Source of the DNA: an uncultured Opitutia bacterium
Lineage (GTDB): Bacteria; Verrucomicrobiota; Verrucomicrobiia; Opitutales; Opitutaceae
Length of the DNA: 64,000 nucleotides
Direction: 5' to 3'
Assembly (NCBI GenBank): GCA_903834135.1
Contig: CAILHZ010000017.1
Coordinates: 1 to 64,000 of the forward strand
Below, one piece after another: positions 36,897 through 46,737 of the stretch; the first letter of the stretch is position 1; every line of letters begins with the position of its first letter. Under the pieces are notes generated by a model that searched no databases, was not told where the DNA came from, and saw only the letters and a program-made list of their open reading frames with translations. The translations under genes and the position numbers were made by a program.

Positions 36897-38135
36897 CTAT
36901 GCCACATACTTGCAAACGATCAATGTAGAATTTATGCCTAACATACCGAAGGAATTATTAAGGATAGTATCCACTTTCGAGACGCGTTTAGGTGCATTAA
37001 GCACCAAACCGGGTAAATCACATAAAGGATCCAGATTTTGAACATTTATTGTAGGATGAACGATAGAATCCGTAAAAGCGGGTAAATTACCTGCTAATTC
37101 CAGTGCTCCAGCAGCCCCCATCGTATGCCCAATGAAGCTTTTCGTGTTATTAATCGATGTTGTGGGGCATCCCTCACCGAAAACAGCCCTAATAGCCTCA
37201 CACTCCTGAATATCACCCTGTGGGGTTGCAGTTGCGTGGGTATTAACAATATCTACGTCTTTAGACTCTATTTGGGCATTGGTTATAGCCCGGCGAACGC
37301 ATTCAGCCTGGCGAGTTGGGTTAGGCAGGACGTAGTCACTGGCGTCACTATTAACGCAGTAACCGGCTATTTCCCCATATATCTTAGCATTACGCTTAAT
37401 AGCATCCTCAAGACGTTCTAATGTATAAAGACATCCGCCTTCAGAAACCACGATTCCGTTACGATCCCTATCGAATGGGCGGGAGGCTTGCTTGGGGTCT
37501 ACGTGGGCTGCTAGTGCACCCTGTGACTTAAATCCAGCAAAGATACCAAAGGTATGAATACTCTCACTGACTCCTCCGCAAATGGCTACATCGACTTCTC
37601 CTAAACGGAGCATTTGAGTCGCATGAATAAGTCCTAAATTCCCTGCAGCACAGGCAGCTCCAATGGTGTATGCGGGGCCTGTAATCCCTAAATTAAGAGA
37701 TACCTCACCCGCTGGATTATTAGCTACAGTTCTAGGGTTGTGATAGTGAGACCAAAATTTAGTGTCATAGCCGAACTTAGAAATAGCATAGACTTCATTC
37801 TCAGTCTCTACGTTTCCGTGTTCTGTGCAGCCAATGTAGATACCCACTCTGTCTGTAGAAGTATTGGTAAAGTCAAGGCGGCTATCAGCCATCGCTTCTC
37901 TTGCACAGTAAATACTAATACTTCCAGCGCGAGTACCTACCCTAAGTTCTTTTTTCTTTTGATGCCTAAGGGGATCAAAATGACATACCCCAGCTGGGTG
38001 TCTTCCCATGTAGCGTACATCAATAGTCTCTACCCCTGATACTCCGCCAAGCAAACTCCTGCGGAATTCTTCTAGAGAATTACCGTTGGGGGCTGTTAGG
38101 CCTATACCAGTGATAACTATGCGAGTGTGCTTCAT
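36897..38135 (-). CDS. Beta-ketoacyl-ACP synthase II-type ketosynthase (FabF-like)
   Basis: A 412-residue thiolase-fold ketosynthase with an intact KAS I/II triad: Cys162 in TIGAACAAGN, His300 in NTHATATPQGD and His337 in SFIGHTMGAAG. The start MKHTRIVITGIGLTAPNG is the standard FabF beginning. AACAAG differs from the TACA(S/T) usual in housekeeping FabF, and the middle contains a variable YAISKFGYDTKFWSHYHNP segment, fitting a specialised paralogue. It elongates acyl-ACP by decarboxylative condensation with malonyl-ACP. As the first gene of the nine-gene operon it probably defines the chain made. It is divergent from galE with an 87-base gap that must hold the operon promoter. Confidence 0.9.
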   Translation of the reverse strand: MKHTRIVITGIGLTAPNGNSLEEFRRSLLGGVSGVETIDVRYMGRHPAGVCHFDPLRHQKKKELRVGTRAGSISIYCAREAMADSRLDFTNTSTDRVGIYIGCTEHGNVETENEVYAISKFGYDTKFWSHYHNPRTVANNPAGEVSLNLGITGPAYTIGAACAAGNLGLIHATQMLRLGEVDVAICGGVSESIHTFGIFAGFKSQGALAAHVDPKQASRPFDRDRNGIVVSEGGCLYTLERLEDAIKRNAKIYGEIAGYCVNSDASDYVLPNPTRQAECVRRAITNAQIESKDVDIVNTHATATPQGDIQECEAIRAVFGEGCPTTSINNTKSFIGHTMGAAGALELAGNLPAFTDSIVHPTINVQNLDPLCDLPGLVLNAPKRVSKVDTILNNSFGMLGINSTLIVCKYVA

Positions 38136-38222
38136 GTAAGAGGACGTAAGGCAACCGTAAGCTAACCTGATTTAGGCGCTGACGGAAAGCATTTAAGGAA
38201 GGCTTGTTTTTAATTCAACACA

Positions 38223-39242
38223 ATGCCTAACTTATTACCTATCATGAACGTACTTGTTGCCGGAGGTGCAGGTTATATCGGAAGTCACTGCGTAAGACAG
38301 CTCATTTTAGCCGGTCATAAGCCTATTGTGGTAGATAATTTAGTCTACGGGCACATAAAAGCAGTGCCTAAAGGAACCCCATTTTACACAGTAGATCTTC
38401 ATAATGAGGCTGAACTAACCCGCATCCTTAAAGAAGAAAAGATAGATATTGTGATGCACTTTGCTGCTTACTGCTATGTAGGTGAATCCGTTACTGATCC
38501 CTTTAAGTATTATCAAAATAACGTAGCTGCAACACTGAGTCTACTTAGTGCAATGCGTTCTGCATCAGTTCTTAAGTTCGTTTTCTCATCCACATGTGCG
38601 ACCTTTGGAATTCCTAAAGTGCTTCCCATGGCTGAGGACGCACCCCAGAAACCGATTAGTCCTTACGGCCAAACAAAACTGGATGTTGAAAATATATTAA
38701 AAGCTGCAGCCCACGCGTATGGTTTTAGCTTTGCAGCCTTTAGATATTTTAATGCAGCAGGTGCTGCTTCCGATGGCAGTATAGGTGAAGACCATAGTCC
38801 TGAAACTCATTTAATCCCAATAGCCTTTGATGTCGCTATGGGTAAAAGACCGCACTTAGAACTCTACGGAACAGATCATCCTACTGCAGATGGAACATGT
38901 TTACGTGACTACGTTCATGTTGATGATTTAAGTAGAGCACACATAGCTGCTTTTAATAAATTAGATAAACCAGGAACTGGTTTATTTTATAATTTAGGAA
39001 CAGGCAGACCTAGTTCTAATCGCGAAGTAATCAGTGCAGTGGAGCGAGTTACTGGTCGGAAGATTTTAGTTATCAACAAACCTAAACGACCAGGAGATCC
39101 AGCCACACTATTTGCAAATTCATCTAAAGCTAAAAATGAATTAGGTTGGATTATTGAATACCCAACGATAGATTCCATAGTAAGAACAGCCTGGGCATGG
39201 CATAAAAATAACCCAGACGGTTACGGCGACAAAAAAGCCTAA
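38223..39242 (+). CDS. galE: UDP-glucose 4-epimerase
   Basis: A 339-residue extended SDR. NAD-binding [14 protein letters not shown] is followed by VVDNLVYGH and the GalE-type [15 protein letters not shown]. The catalytic Ser/Tyr/Lys pattern is SSTCATFG and [22 protein letters not shown] and [11 protein letters not shown] are GalE-specific sugar-binding stretches. It interconverts UDP-glucose and UDP-galactose in the cytosol, for envelope glycans or galactose use. An internal ATG at 38244 ([10 protein letters not shown]) gives a more usual GalE start, and I cannot tell which is used. It is divergent from the ketosynthase operon and overlaps the end of the response regulator gene by four bases. 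Confidence 0.94.
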   Translation: MPNLLPIMNVLVAGGAGYIGSHCVRQLILAGHKPIVVDNLVYGHIKAVPKGTPFYTVDLHNEAELTRILKEEKIDIVMHFAAYCYVGESVTDPFKYYQNNVAATLSLLSAMRSASVLKFVFSSTCATFGIPKVLPMAEDAPQKPISPYGQTKLDVENILKAAAHAYGFSFAAFRYFNAAGAASDGSIGEDHSPETHLIPIAFDVAMGKRPHLELYGTDHPTADGTCLRDYVHVDDLSRAHIAAFNKLDKPGTGLFYNLGTGRPSSNREVISAVERVTGRKILVINKPKRPGDPATLFANSSKAKNELGWIIEYPTIDSIVRTAWAWHKNNPDGYGDKKA

Positions 39243-40669
39243 GTTTTAAATCTTTTTGCTAGTGCAGCTTTAGTTATACCAAGTAGTGCGGCAGCCTGCT
39301 TAGGATCTTTTGCTACAGCACGTGTTACCATTTCCGATGAAATTTGCTCAAGTATGGGAGAGCCAGATTTCTCGAAATGATTAAAAATAATATCAAGCGC
39401 TGTCTTCACTGATACATCATCGACTAACGATGCAGGTGATTGAGTAGAGGCTTCTGCACTTAGCTGAGTTCCATCCAGTGCTTGAATTTCTGGTGGTAAA
39501 TCCTTCACCACAATTGCATCCGTTTGTGCAATAACTGCACTGCGGTAAATTGTATTCTCTAGTTCGCGTACATTTCCTGGCCATGTATGTTTTACTAGAA
39601 GCGTCATTGCTTCAGGCGAAACGCGTGTTGCTTTGGCTTTACGTTGTTTGACTAAATTCTGGAGACAGAAATCAACAATCTGTGGAATATCGTCCGGTCT
39701 TTCTCTTAAGGAAGGCATACGGATACGAACGACATTCAAGCGGTAATACAAATCTTCACGAAATGTCTTAGCCTTAACCATTGTCTCTAAATCTTTATTA
39801 GTCGCTGCAATAATACGTACATCGACTTTAATCGTATCTGTTCCACCTACTCGCTGAATTTCACCTTGTTGCAGAACACGTAAAATTTTTGTTTGAGTGG
39901 CTAGGGCCATATCGCCTATTTCATCTAAGAAAATTGTGCCTGTATCGCAGAGTTCGAATTTTCCAAGACGCTGTCCTGTTGCACCTGTGAAAGAGCCTTT
40001 TTCATGGCCGAACAGTTCACTTTCAATTAAATTATCAGGAATAGCTGCACAATTTACGGCAATAAAAGGCTTACTTGAGCGGTGACTATGCTTCCAAATA
40101 GAACGAGCAACCAGTTCCTTACCCGAGCCGCTTTCGCCTGTGATCATAACTGTAACATCACTAGCAGTAACTTGCCCGATAACTTTAAATACATCCTGCA
40201 TTACTGGCGATGAGCCAACAATACCTTCCTTATAATCTTCTGGATTTAAGATTGGTTTATATGTTCCTGCAGAATGTAAATCAGCTCTTAACTTTAGAGC
40301 CTGTTCAACAATTGAAACAACACGTGCAGGATCAAAAGGCTTCATAACATAATCGAAAGCCCCGTACTTCATGGCTTCGATCGCAGTCTGAGCAGTACCA
40401 AACGCAGTCATGAGTACAACTAATTGTTTGGGATTAGCTGAGCGAATATGCTGAAGTGCTTCTATCCCACCCATTCCTCCCATACGTACATCTAGGAAAA
40501 TAAGATCCGGAAAAGGGCCTTTCTTAATAGCAGCAACACCTAACTCTCCACTTGCAGCTTCTTTAACTTCGAACTTCTTGGTCGTTAAAACGCGTGACAA
40601 AGAATAACGCACTTCAGCGTCATCATCGATGACCAAAATAGTAGGAGTTTTGTAAACAAAATCAGACAT
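39239..40669 (-). CDS. NtrC-family sigma-54-dependent response regulator
   Basis: A 476-residue regulator with three domains. The receiver (about 9-125) has phospho-acceptor Asp60 in [10 protein letters not shown] and the acidic pair DDD at 15-17. The AAA+ domain (about 150-385) has Walker A GESGSGKE and Walker B-like [10 protein letters not shown]. The C-terminal Fis-type helix-turn-helix has [16 protein letters not shown]. The sigma-54 contact loop reads GSFTGA in place of the consensus GAFTGA. It activates RNA polymerase holding sigma-54 when phosphorylated. No histidine kinase gene is adjacent, so its signal is unknown. It is convergent with galE (four-base overlap) and divergent from the site-2 protease gene. 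Confidence 0.95.
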   Translation of the reverse strand: MSDFVYKTPTILVIDDDAEVRYSLSRVLTTKKFEVKEAASGELGVAAIKKGPFPDLIFLDVRMGGMGGIEALQHIRSANPKQLVVLMTAFGTAQTAIEAMKYGAFDYVMKPFDPARVVSIVEQALKLRADLHSAGTYKPILNPEDYKEGIVGSSPVMQDVFKVIGQVTASDVTVMITGESGSGKELVARSIWKHSHRSSKPFIAVNCAAIPDNLIESELFGHEKGSFTGATGQRLGKFELCDTGTIFLDEIGDMALATQTKILRVLQQGEIQRVGGTDTIKVDVRIIAATNKDLETMVKAKTFREDLYYRLNVVRIRMPSLRERPDDIPQIVDFCLQNLVKQRKAKATRVSPEAMTLLVKHTWPGNVRELENTIYRSAVIAQTDAIVVKDLPPEIQALDGTQLSAEASTQSPASLVDDVSVKTALDIIFNHFEKSGSPILEQISSEMVTRAVAKDPKQAAALLGITKAALAKRFKT

Positions 40670-40741
40670 GGTGAATTAAGCTAAAAAAACATTAAAACTA
40701 GCGCTGGCGAATCTGTAAAATCAACTATAGCTTCTTAAGTC

Positions 40742-41545
40742 ATGCTTAGCTGGTCAATTAACTTATTCCGGATTAGAGGGATTCAATTAAGTCTGCATTT
40801 TAGCTTTTTCTTACTTTTAGGCTATGCAGCCTGGGAAGGATTTTGGGATGAGGGCTTAAATGGACTACTATGGAGTAGTATTTTACTTATCTCATTTTTT
40901 ACCTGTGTAGTACTCCATGAACTTGGGCACTCTTTAATGGCTAAGTATTTTGGCATTCAGGTACGTAGAATACTGCTTATGCCAATTGGGGGTATGGCTG
41001 AATTTGAAACGATACCTAAAGAACCCTATAAAGAACTTTGGATCACCGTAGCAGGTCCTGCAGTCAATGCAGTTATTGCGTGCTTTCTTATTCCTTTTTT
41101 CTGGGGTTCAGGAAGTCTTGTTTCGTTGGATAATACTAACTCTTTTGCAGGTCTCATGCGCAGTTTACTGGCAGCAAACATTATCATGGGACTTTTTAAT
41201 TTGATACCTGTATTCCCGATGGATGGAGGCCGGATTCTACGTGCTCTACTTGCTTTTAAACTACCTTATGTACGTGCTACATTTTTTGCGGCATCACTAG
41301 GAAAAGTTTTAGCATTAATAGCAGTTTGCAGTGTAGTTTTCTTTCCTGGGTATATTCCGTTTTTATCACCAAATCCTGTTATTACAGTGATTCTCTTTAG
41401 TTTTATCTTTTTTGCTGGTGAATCAGAATATCGTTACATTCTTAGACGTGAAAAAGAGGAACGCTACATTAAGACCTTAATTGAACAAAACAGAGCGATA
41501 ATTGACACCTTAGCGACAAGTACTGAAGAACCTCCTTTTCTTTAA
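40742..41545 (+). CDS. Site-2 protease family zinc metalloprotease (M50)
   Basis: A 267-residue polytopic membrane protein. The zinc motif HELGH (H59-E60-x-x-H63) lies in a membrane helix (TCVVLHELGHSLMAKYFGI). The third ligand Asp161 is in NLIPVFPMDGGRILRALL, the NPxDG-type motif of this family. About five to six membrane helices are present, and a short charged helix forms the C-terminus. No CBS or PDZ domain is visible. Such proteases cut substrates within the membrane, for example anti-sigma factors or signal peptides; the substrate here is unknown. It is divergent from the NtrC-type gene (72-base gap). A hairpin follows at 41549. Confidence 0.9.
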   Translation: MLSWSINLFRIRGIQLSLHFSFFLLLGYAAWEGFWDEGLNGLLWSSILLISFFTCVVLHELGHSLMAKYFGIQVRRILLMPIGGMAEFETIPKEPYKELWITVAGPAVNAVIACFLIPFFWGSGSLVSLDNTNSFAGLMRSLLAANIIMGLFNLIPVFPMDGGRILRALLAFKLPYVRATFFAASLGKVLALIAVCSVVFFPGYIPFLSPNPVITVILFSFIFFAGESEYRYILRREKEERYIKTLIEQNRAIIDTLATSTEEPPFL

Positions 41546-41548
41546 AAT

Positions 41549-41570
41549 AGGAGTTATTTAAAAAACTCCT
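41549..41570 (+). terminator. Weak hairpin after the site-2 protease gene
   Basis: AGGAGTT / AACTCCT pairs over seven bases with an eight-base loop right after the stop codon, but no T tract follows. It could stop transcription before the tRNA gene or be incidental. Confidence 0.3.
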
Positions 41571-41618
41571 TGCCTAGGCATAGCCCTGTTTAGTCTAATA
41601 ATCGCTTGATAGTGTTAC

Positions 41619-41694
41619 GGGCTCTTAGCTCAGTTGGTAGAGCGCCTCAATGGCATTGAGGAGGTCACCAGTTCAAACCTGGTAGGGTCCACCA
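41619..41694 (+). tRNA. tRNA-Ala (anticodon GGC)
   Basis: A 76-base cloverleaf including an encoded CCA end. The acceptor stem is GGGCTCT with AGGGTCC and includes the G3:U70 wobble pair that identifies alanine tRNAs. The D arm is GCTC AGTTGGTA GAGC, the anticodon stem CCTCA/TGAGG with loop ATGGCAT (anticodon GGC at 41652-41654, reading GCC), and the T arm ACCAG TTCAAAC CTGGT. It stands alone between two plus-strand genes; the flanking 41546-41618 and 41695-41900 hold no gene. Confidence 0.96.
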
Positions 41695-41900
41695 CTATTT
41701 GTGATTAGAATCGTTAAACAGCATGAAGCGATACTTTGGCGTTAATCCGTTAAATATTAATGTCGCTGTATGTATATAGCTTAGTCTTAGTAAAACATAC
41801 TCAAATTAAGTAATGTATGTTAAAAATATTAGTGCAGATCAGATCGTCTAAGATGCTGACTGAAATTACCTAGTATACTATCACTTTAAAAACTAAGTTA

Positions 41901-44846
41901 ATGTCTGTGCATTTAGGCCATACAGTTGATTTCAACCTCCTTAGAAACAAGTTAACAGGCGAACTCTTGTGGGATTACTCGAGTCGATTAATGTATGCTA
42001 CGGATGCCTCTGAATATCAACAGGACCCAATAGCAATAGCTCGTCCAAATTCTGATAACGATGTTAAAGTTATTCTAGAATTTGCTCAGTTAAATAAACT
42101 CAGTGTCGTTGCTCGTGGTGCAGGCACTTCTCTGGCAGGTCAAGTGGTTGGAGCTGGAATTATTGTTGAGACTAGCTCAAAGCTAAACCGAATATTATCA
42201 GTAGACATTCAAAAACGTACAGTACGTGTACAACCTGGGGTAGTACGCGATGAGCTTAATCGTTATCTTAAGCCTTTTGGACTCTTTTTCGCACCAGAAA
42301 CCTCAACAGCTAACCGAGCAACTATTGGAGGTATGGTTGGAAATAATTCCTGCGGTGCTAATTCAATTGTTTATGGAAGTACCAGAGATCATTTAATATC
42401 TGCTCGCGGCTATTTAAGTGACGGCACAGAGGCTATGTTTGGTCCCATTACTCAAGACGAATTTATATTAGAATGTGCAAAGTCAGACACTCTTAAGGGC
42501 AAAATTTACCAGACTTTAAGAAGCCTCCTTTCAAATCCTACTAATCAGTCATTAATTGCAGATAATTTTCCGAAAAAAACAGTAACACGGCGTAACACTG
42601 GATACGCACTAGACTCACTGCTTGAGAATAACATTTTCTCATCTCAATCACATACTCAATTTAATGTCTGTAAATTGATCGCTGGATCAGAAGGAACATT
42701 ATTTTTTGGAGTTGAGTATGAACTTAATTGCGAGCCCCTACCCGCTGAACCAGCACTGCTTTGTGTACACTTTAAAACCGTTAATGAATCACTTAAGGCA
42801 GTTAATATCGCTTTAAAATATTCACCCAGTGCAGTAGAACTTATTGATAAGCATGTCTTAGATTGCACTAAACAAAATATTACCCAGGAAAGAAATCGTT
42901 TTTTTATTCACGGTGATCCTGGTGCGATTTTAGTTATCGAATTACGCAATGCTGACGTCGATGTCATTAAACGTAGTGCAACATTGTTAGTAGATGAACT
43001 TAAAGCAGCTAAGTTAGGGCACGATTTTCCACTTCTATTTGGCACAGACGTGAATCGCGTCTGGGATTTACGCCGCGCAGGACAAGGGCTTCTATCAAAT
43101 GTTACTGGAGATGCTAAACCTCGTGAAATCGTTGAGGATACAGCAGTAGCTGTTGAGGATTTACCCCAGTACATAGAAGAGTTTGATCAACTCATGAAGG
43201 GTAAATACGGAATCGAATGCGTGTACTATGCGCATGCTGGTGCGGGAGAACTCCACACTCGACCATTATTTAATTTAAAAACGAAGGAAGGCCTTGTGAT
43301 GTTTAGAGCGATTGCAACGGATGTTGCTGCACTCGTAAAAAAGTACCGCGGATCCTTAAGTGGAGAACATGGTGATGGCAGACTTCGCGGTGAATTCATA
43401 AGTTTCATGGTAGGGCCAGACTGTTATAGAATGATGCGAAGCATAAAGGAAGTCTTTGATCCCCTATGTATTTTAAATCCAGGCAAGATCATCGATACAC
43501 CTCCTATGGATACTTCGCTTAGGTATAACCATACTGATATTACGCGTGATTATAAAACGACATTTGATTTTAGCCAGGTAGGTGGAATAGTAAGGGCTAC
43601 TGAAAAATGTAACGGATCTGGAGATTGCCTTAAATCACATCTCACTGGCGGTACAATGTGCCCTAGCTACATGGCTACTAGGAACGAAAAAGATTCTACA
43701 AGGGGGCGAGCTAATCTCTTACGTCATGCTTTAAGCCATCCAAGTAAATCCACTAAGCCTTGGAATGAACCAGGTTTAGCAGATGCAATGGATTTATGCT
43801 TATCATGCAAGGCGTGTAAATCTGAGTGCCCATCCAGTGTAGATATGGCACGGCTTAAAGCTGAATGGCTGCATCAAAGTTACCTCACAGGAAACATCCC
43901 TTTTAGAACATACATTATATCCAAGTTTAGCACAATTGCAGGGCTTGGTATGTTAGCACCAAAGTTACATAACTGGCTTGTATCAAATAAACTCACTTCT
44001 TCCTGGATTAAATCTGTAGTTGGCTTTGCACAAAAAAGAACGCTTCCGCTTTTAGCTGCTCAAGAATTTAGAACTTGGCACAAACAAAATGCTAATCACC
44101 ACAGCAACGTGTATTCAAAGCAGGTGTATTTATTTTGTGATGAATTCACTCAGTACAATGATGTAGAGATAGGCATTAAAGCGGTTCTTCTTTTAAACAG
44201 CCTAGGTTACAAAGTAGATATTCCAAACCATACTGAAAGCGGCAGAGCTGCACTTTCAAAGGGTATGCTAGATCAAGCAAAAGCGTGTGCAGAATCTAAC
44301 ATCAAAGCACTTAGCTCTCTAATAACTGAAACAACACCCCTTATTGGGATAGAGCCTTCAGCAATCTTAAGTTTTAGAGATGAGTATATCGACTTAGTAG
44401 ACACTTCCCTGAGAAGTGATTGCGTACGCATTTCTAAGTATACCTTTCTTTTCGAAGAATTTATTGCACGTGAAATACAAGCAGGGAAAATCACTTCCGA
44501 ATCTTTTACCTCGGAAAAGAGAACGGTCTTAGTGCATGGTCATTGCCATCAAAAAGCGCTCTCTACAATGGCTATTGCCATAAAAGCACTAAGTCTTCCA
44601 CGCGGCTATTCTGTAAAAGAAATACCATCAGGCTGCTGCGGAATGGCCGGCTCTTTTGGATACGAAAAAGAGCATTTTGAAATTTCTAATCAAATTGGAG
44701 AACTTGTTTTACTTCCGGTAGTGCGCGAAGCTCCAGTCGGTACACTCATCACAGCCTCTGGGACTAGTTGCCGTCATCAAATCAAAGATGGCACAAAGAA
44801 AACAGCACTCCACCCTGTAGAAATTCTGTTTGCCGCACTTAAATAA
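41901..44846 (+). CDS. FAD-linked oxidase fused to Fe-S/CCG domain (D-2-hydroxyacid dehydrogenase, YdiJ/GlcD-GlcF type)
   Basis: A 981-residue fusion. The N-terminal half is a PCMH-type FAD-binding domain (about 35-270, with VVARGAGTSLAGQVVG and ATIGGMVGNNSCGANS) plus the FAD-oxidase C-terminal domain, ending near GSLSGEHGDGRLRGEFI and LCILNPGKI. The second half binds two [4Fe-4S] clusters (cysteines in CNGSGDCLKSHL and CLSCKACKSECPSS). It ends in CCG-type motifs HGHCHQKAL and GCCGMAGSFGYE. Related enzymes (YdiJ, D-lactate or D-2-hydroxyglutarate dehydrogenases) oxidise D-2-hydroxyacids and pass electrons to the quinone pool at the membrane. The substrate is not fixed by sequence. Confidence 0.9.
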   Translation: MSVHLGHTVDFNLLRNKLTGELLWDYSSRLMYATDASEYQQDPIAIARPNSDNDVKVILEFAQLNKLSVVARGAGTSLAGQVVGAGIIVETSSKLNRILSVDIQKRTVRVQPGVVRDELNRYLKPFGLFFAPETSTANRATIGGMVGNNSCGANSIVYGSTRDHLISARGYLSDGTEAMFGPITQDEFILECAKSDTLKGKIYQTLRSLLSNPTNQSLIADNFPKKTVTRRNTGYALDSLLENNIFSSQSHTQFNVCKLIAGSEGTLFFGVEYELNCEPLPAEPALLCVHFKTVNESLKAVNIALKYSPSAVELIDKHVLDCTKQNITQERNRFFIHGDPGAILVIELRNADVDVIKRSATLLVDELKAAKLGHDFPLLFGTDVNRVWDLRRAGQGLLSNVTGDAKPREIVEDTAVAVEDLPQYIEEFDQLMKGKYGIECVYYAHAGAGELHTRPLFNLKTKEGLVMFRAIATDVAALVKKYRGSLSGEHGDGRLRGEFISFMVGPDCYRMMRSIKEVFDPLCILNPGKIIDTPPMDTSLRYNHTDITRDYKTTFDFSQVGGIVRATEKCNGSGDCLKSHLTGGTMCPSYMATRNEKDSTRGRANLLRHALSHPSKSTKPWNEPGLADAMDLCLSCKACKSECPSSVDMARLKAEWLHQSYLTGNIPFRTYIISKFSTIAGLGMLAPKLHNWLVSNKLTSSWIKSVVGFAQKRTLPLLAAQEFRTWHKQNANHHSNVYSKQVYLFCDEFTQYNDVEIGIKAVLLLNSLGYKVDIPNHTESGRAALSKGMLDQAKACAESNIKALSSLITETTPLIGIEPSAILSFRDEYIDLVDTSLRSDCVRISKYTFLFEEFIAREIQAGKITSESFTSEKRTVLVHGHCHQKALSTMAIAIKALSLPRGYSVKEIPSGCCGMAGSFGYEKEHFEISNQIGELVLLPVVREAPVGTLITASGTSCRHQIKDGTKKTALHPVEILFAALK

Positions 44847-44855
44847 AAAATAGCT

Positions 44856-45410
44856 TTAAGCCAACTTAGCAGAAGTCTTGAGTTCACTTTGACTACGTAA
44901 TGCGAGCATAAAAATTGCTGGATCTTCCACACTCAAAAGTAAGCATTCACTGTTATTACGTGGAATATAAACAACCTGCTGTTTATTTGAAATAAACACC
45001 AAGGCTGATTTACCATTACGCAGCGAATATTCCCCTGAATAATATCCAGGCATGCCAGTACCCCACAATTTCCACTTTAGAGCTTCGGGTCCCTTGTTAG
45101 AAATATCGACATGCCGCATTTCTATTAAATTAAGTGACTCTAGAGCAATGGTATCACCAAACATATCTCCTTTAATGGATATATGGGTATCAGAGACTTC
45201 GAAAAATACTTTCCCTGAACGATCTAAGCTACGCATGATAACAAAACAAAAAATAAATAGGCCGAGGCCAAAAAATAACCCAAACCAAAATAAATGAGCA
45301 ATGAAAGTCAGGCATAAAAAACTCACTAAACCAGATGCAGCAGCAATTAAATCCCGGTAGAATTTTTGCCTGGGATCCTTACTAACGGCTAACGGGAAGC
45401 TAAGCGTCAT
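44856..45410 (-). CDS. Membrane protein with bacterial PH-like domain
   Basis: A 184-residue protein. Two adjacent membrane helices (about residues 20-62) are followed by a cytosolic beta-rich domain. The C-terminal part contains GTGMPGYYSGEYSL and KQQVVYIPRNNSECLLLSVE, resembling the bPH_5 bacterial PH-domain family, in which this motif is conserved. The function of that family is unknown. The gene is convergent with the FAD/Fe-S fusion gene (9-base gap, no clear terminator) and divergent from the helicase gene. Confidence 0.65.
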   Translation of the reverse strand: MTLSFPLAVSKDPRQKFYRDLIAAASGLVSFLCLTFIAHLFWFGLFFGLGLFIFCFVIMRSLDRSGKVFFEVSDTHISIKGDMFGDTIALESLNLIEMRHVDISNKGPEALKWKLWGTGMPGYYSGEYSLRNGKSALVFISNKQQVVYIPRNNSECLLLSVEDPAIFMLALRSQSELKTSAKLA

Positions 45411-45507
45411 TAGACTTAATTAAGGTCTTCTTAATTGGCTTTGACAAGGATATCGGACAGCCTCGTTTAACCTCGCGTCAAAGCTGCTTTAATGTGTTAA
45501 TAACAGA

Positions 45508-46737
45508 ATGCCTTTTAACAAGCTTGGACTTTCCGACTCGATCATGCAGGGTGTAACTGCCGCTGGATACAAAGAACCTACACCTATTCAGCTCAGAGCA
45601 ATTCCAGTAGTACTTGAAGGTAAAGATCTTATAGCTTCTGCACAAACAGGAACAGGAAAAACTGCTTCATTCGCTCTTCCTGTTTTATCTAAACTTGGAG
45701 CCCATAAACCAGGTGGTCCTCGCGTACTTGTTTTAGAGCCTACCCGTGAACTTGCCGCTCAAGTAGAAACTGCTTTCAGGGATTTCGCACGTTTCAGCAA
45801 TTTACGTGCTACTGTCCTTCACGGAGGCGTTGGTTATGGTAGACAACGCAGTGAACTGCGCGCTGGTACCGATATTGTTGTAGCCACGGTTGGCCGTTTA
45901 ATGGATTTCATTAAAGAAGGTGGTCTAAAGTTAAATACCATTGAAGTCCTTATTTTAGATGAAGTAGATCGCATGTTAGATATGGGTTTCATCAACGATG
46001 TTAAAACCGTTGTTCAGCGCTGCCCTGCTAAACGCCAAACTCTATTTTTCTCAGCAACCGTACCTCCAGAAATAGCTAAGATTGCTTCCTTTGCACTTAA
46101 GGATCCAGCGCGTATTGAAATCGGGGCTGCACGTTCTGTTAATACCTCTGTTACCCATGCGATATACCCTGTCGCAAATGAACAAAAATTTGACCTCTTA
46201 CTTGCACTACTTGCAAAGACTGACTTCGAAAGCGTACTCGTATTCTCCCGTACTAAACACGGTGCTGATCGTATTGCTACACGCCTTCGAAACGCAAATC
46301 ACAGCGTTGCTGTACTTCATGCTAATCGCTCGCAAAACCAGCGTATAGAAGCTCTCGAAGGCTTCAAAAGCGGACGCTATGAATTAATGGTGGCTACAGA
46401 TATAGCTGCACGCGGTATCGATGTCGCTGGAGTTTCTCATGTCATAAATTATGACGTACCAGAAAATCCAGAAGATTACGTTCATCGTATTGGCAGAACT
46501 GGCCGCGCTATGGCTGTGGGAGATGCTTTCACACTTTCATCACCAGAAAACGAATCTGATGTACGAGATATTGAACGCTTTATTGGTAGACAAATTCCTC
46601 GTCTACAACTTGAAGGTTTTGAATACAAGCCACTCGGAGCTGCCAAGAGTAGCGCTAAGGCTCATCAAGGCTATGGTGGTCGCAGGCCTAGCAAATCCCA
46701 TAGTGCTCCAAAGTTTGGTGGTCGTTGGCGGCGCTAA
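45508..46737 (+). CDS. DEAD-box ATP-dependent RNA helicase (RhlE-like)
   Basis: A 409-residue protein with all helicase motifs in order: Q motif (FNKLGLS...PTPIQ), Walker A AQTGTGKT (45-52), PTREL, motif II DEVD (151-154), SAT, then ARGIDV and HRIGRTGR in the second RecA domain. The motif II DEVD replaces the family's DEAD; the codon is GTA at 45964-45966. The C-terminus is a short basic tail (GYGGRRPSKSHS, GGRWRR) for RNA contact. It likely remodels RNA in ribosome assembly, mRNA decay or cold adaptation. The ATG is preceded by TAATAACAGA with no Shine-Dalgarno sequence. Confidence 0.95.
   Translation: MPFNKLGLSDSIMQGVTAAGYKEPTPIQLRAIPVVLEGKDLIASAQTGTGKTASFALPVLSKLGAHKPGGPRVLVLEPTRELAAQVETAFRDFARFSNLRATVLHGGVGYGRQRSELRAGTDIVVATVGRLMDFIKEGGLKLNTIEVLILDEVDRMLDMGFINDVKTVVQRCPAKRQTLFFSATVPPEIAKIASFALKDPARIEIGAARSVNTSVTHAIYPVANEQKFDLLLALLAKTDFESVLVFSRTKHGADRIATRLRNANHSVAVLHANRSQNQRIEALEGFKSGRYELMVATDIAARGIDVAGVSHVINYDVPENPEDYVHRIGRTGRAMAVGDAFTLSSPENESDVRDIERFIGRQIPRLQLEGFEYKPLGAAKSSAKAHQGYGGRRPSKSHSAPKFGGRWRR

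Noticed and set aside
36877-36915. Longer ACP start at 36915
   Set aside because: It adds 13 residues unlike any ACP N-terminus and overlaps the ketosynthase gene; the start at 36876 gives a normal ACP.
38223-39242. galE considered as the missing OleD of the ole pathway
   Set aside because: It has GalE-specific motifs ([27 protein letters not shown]) and is divergently transcribed from the operon.
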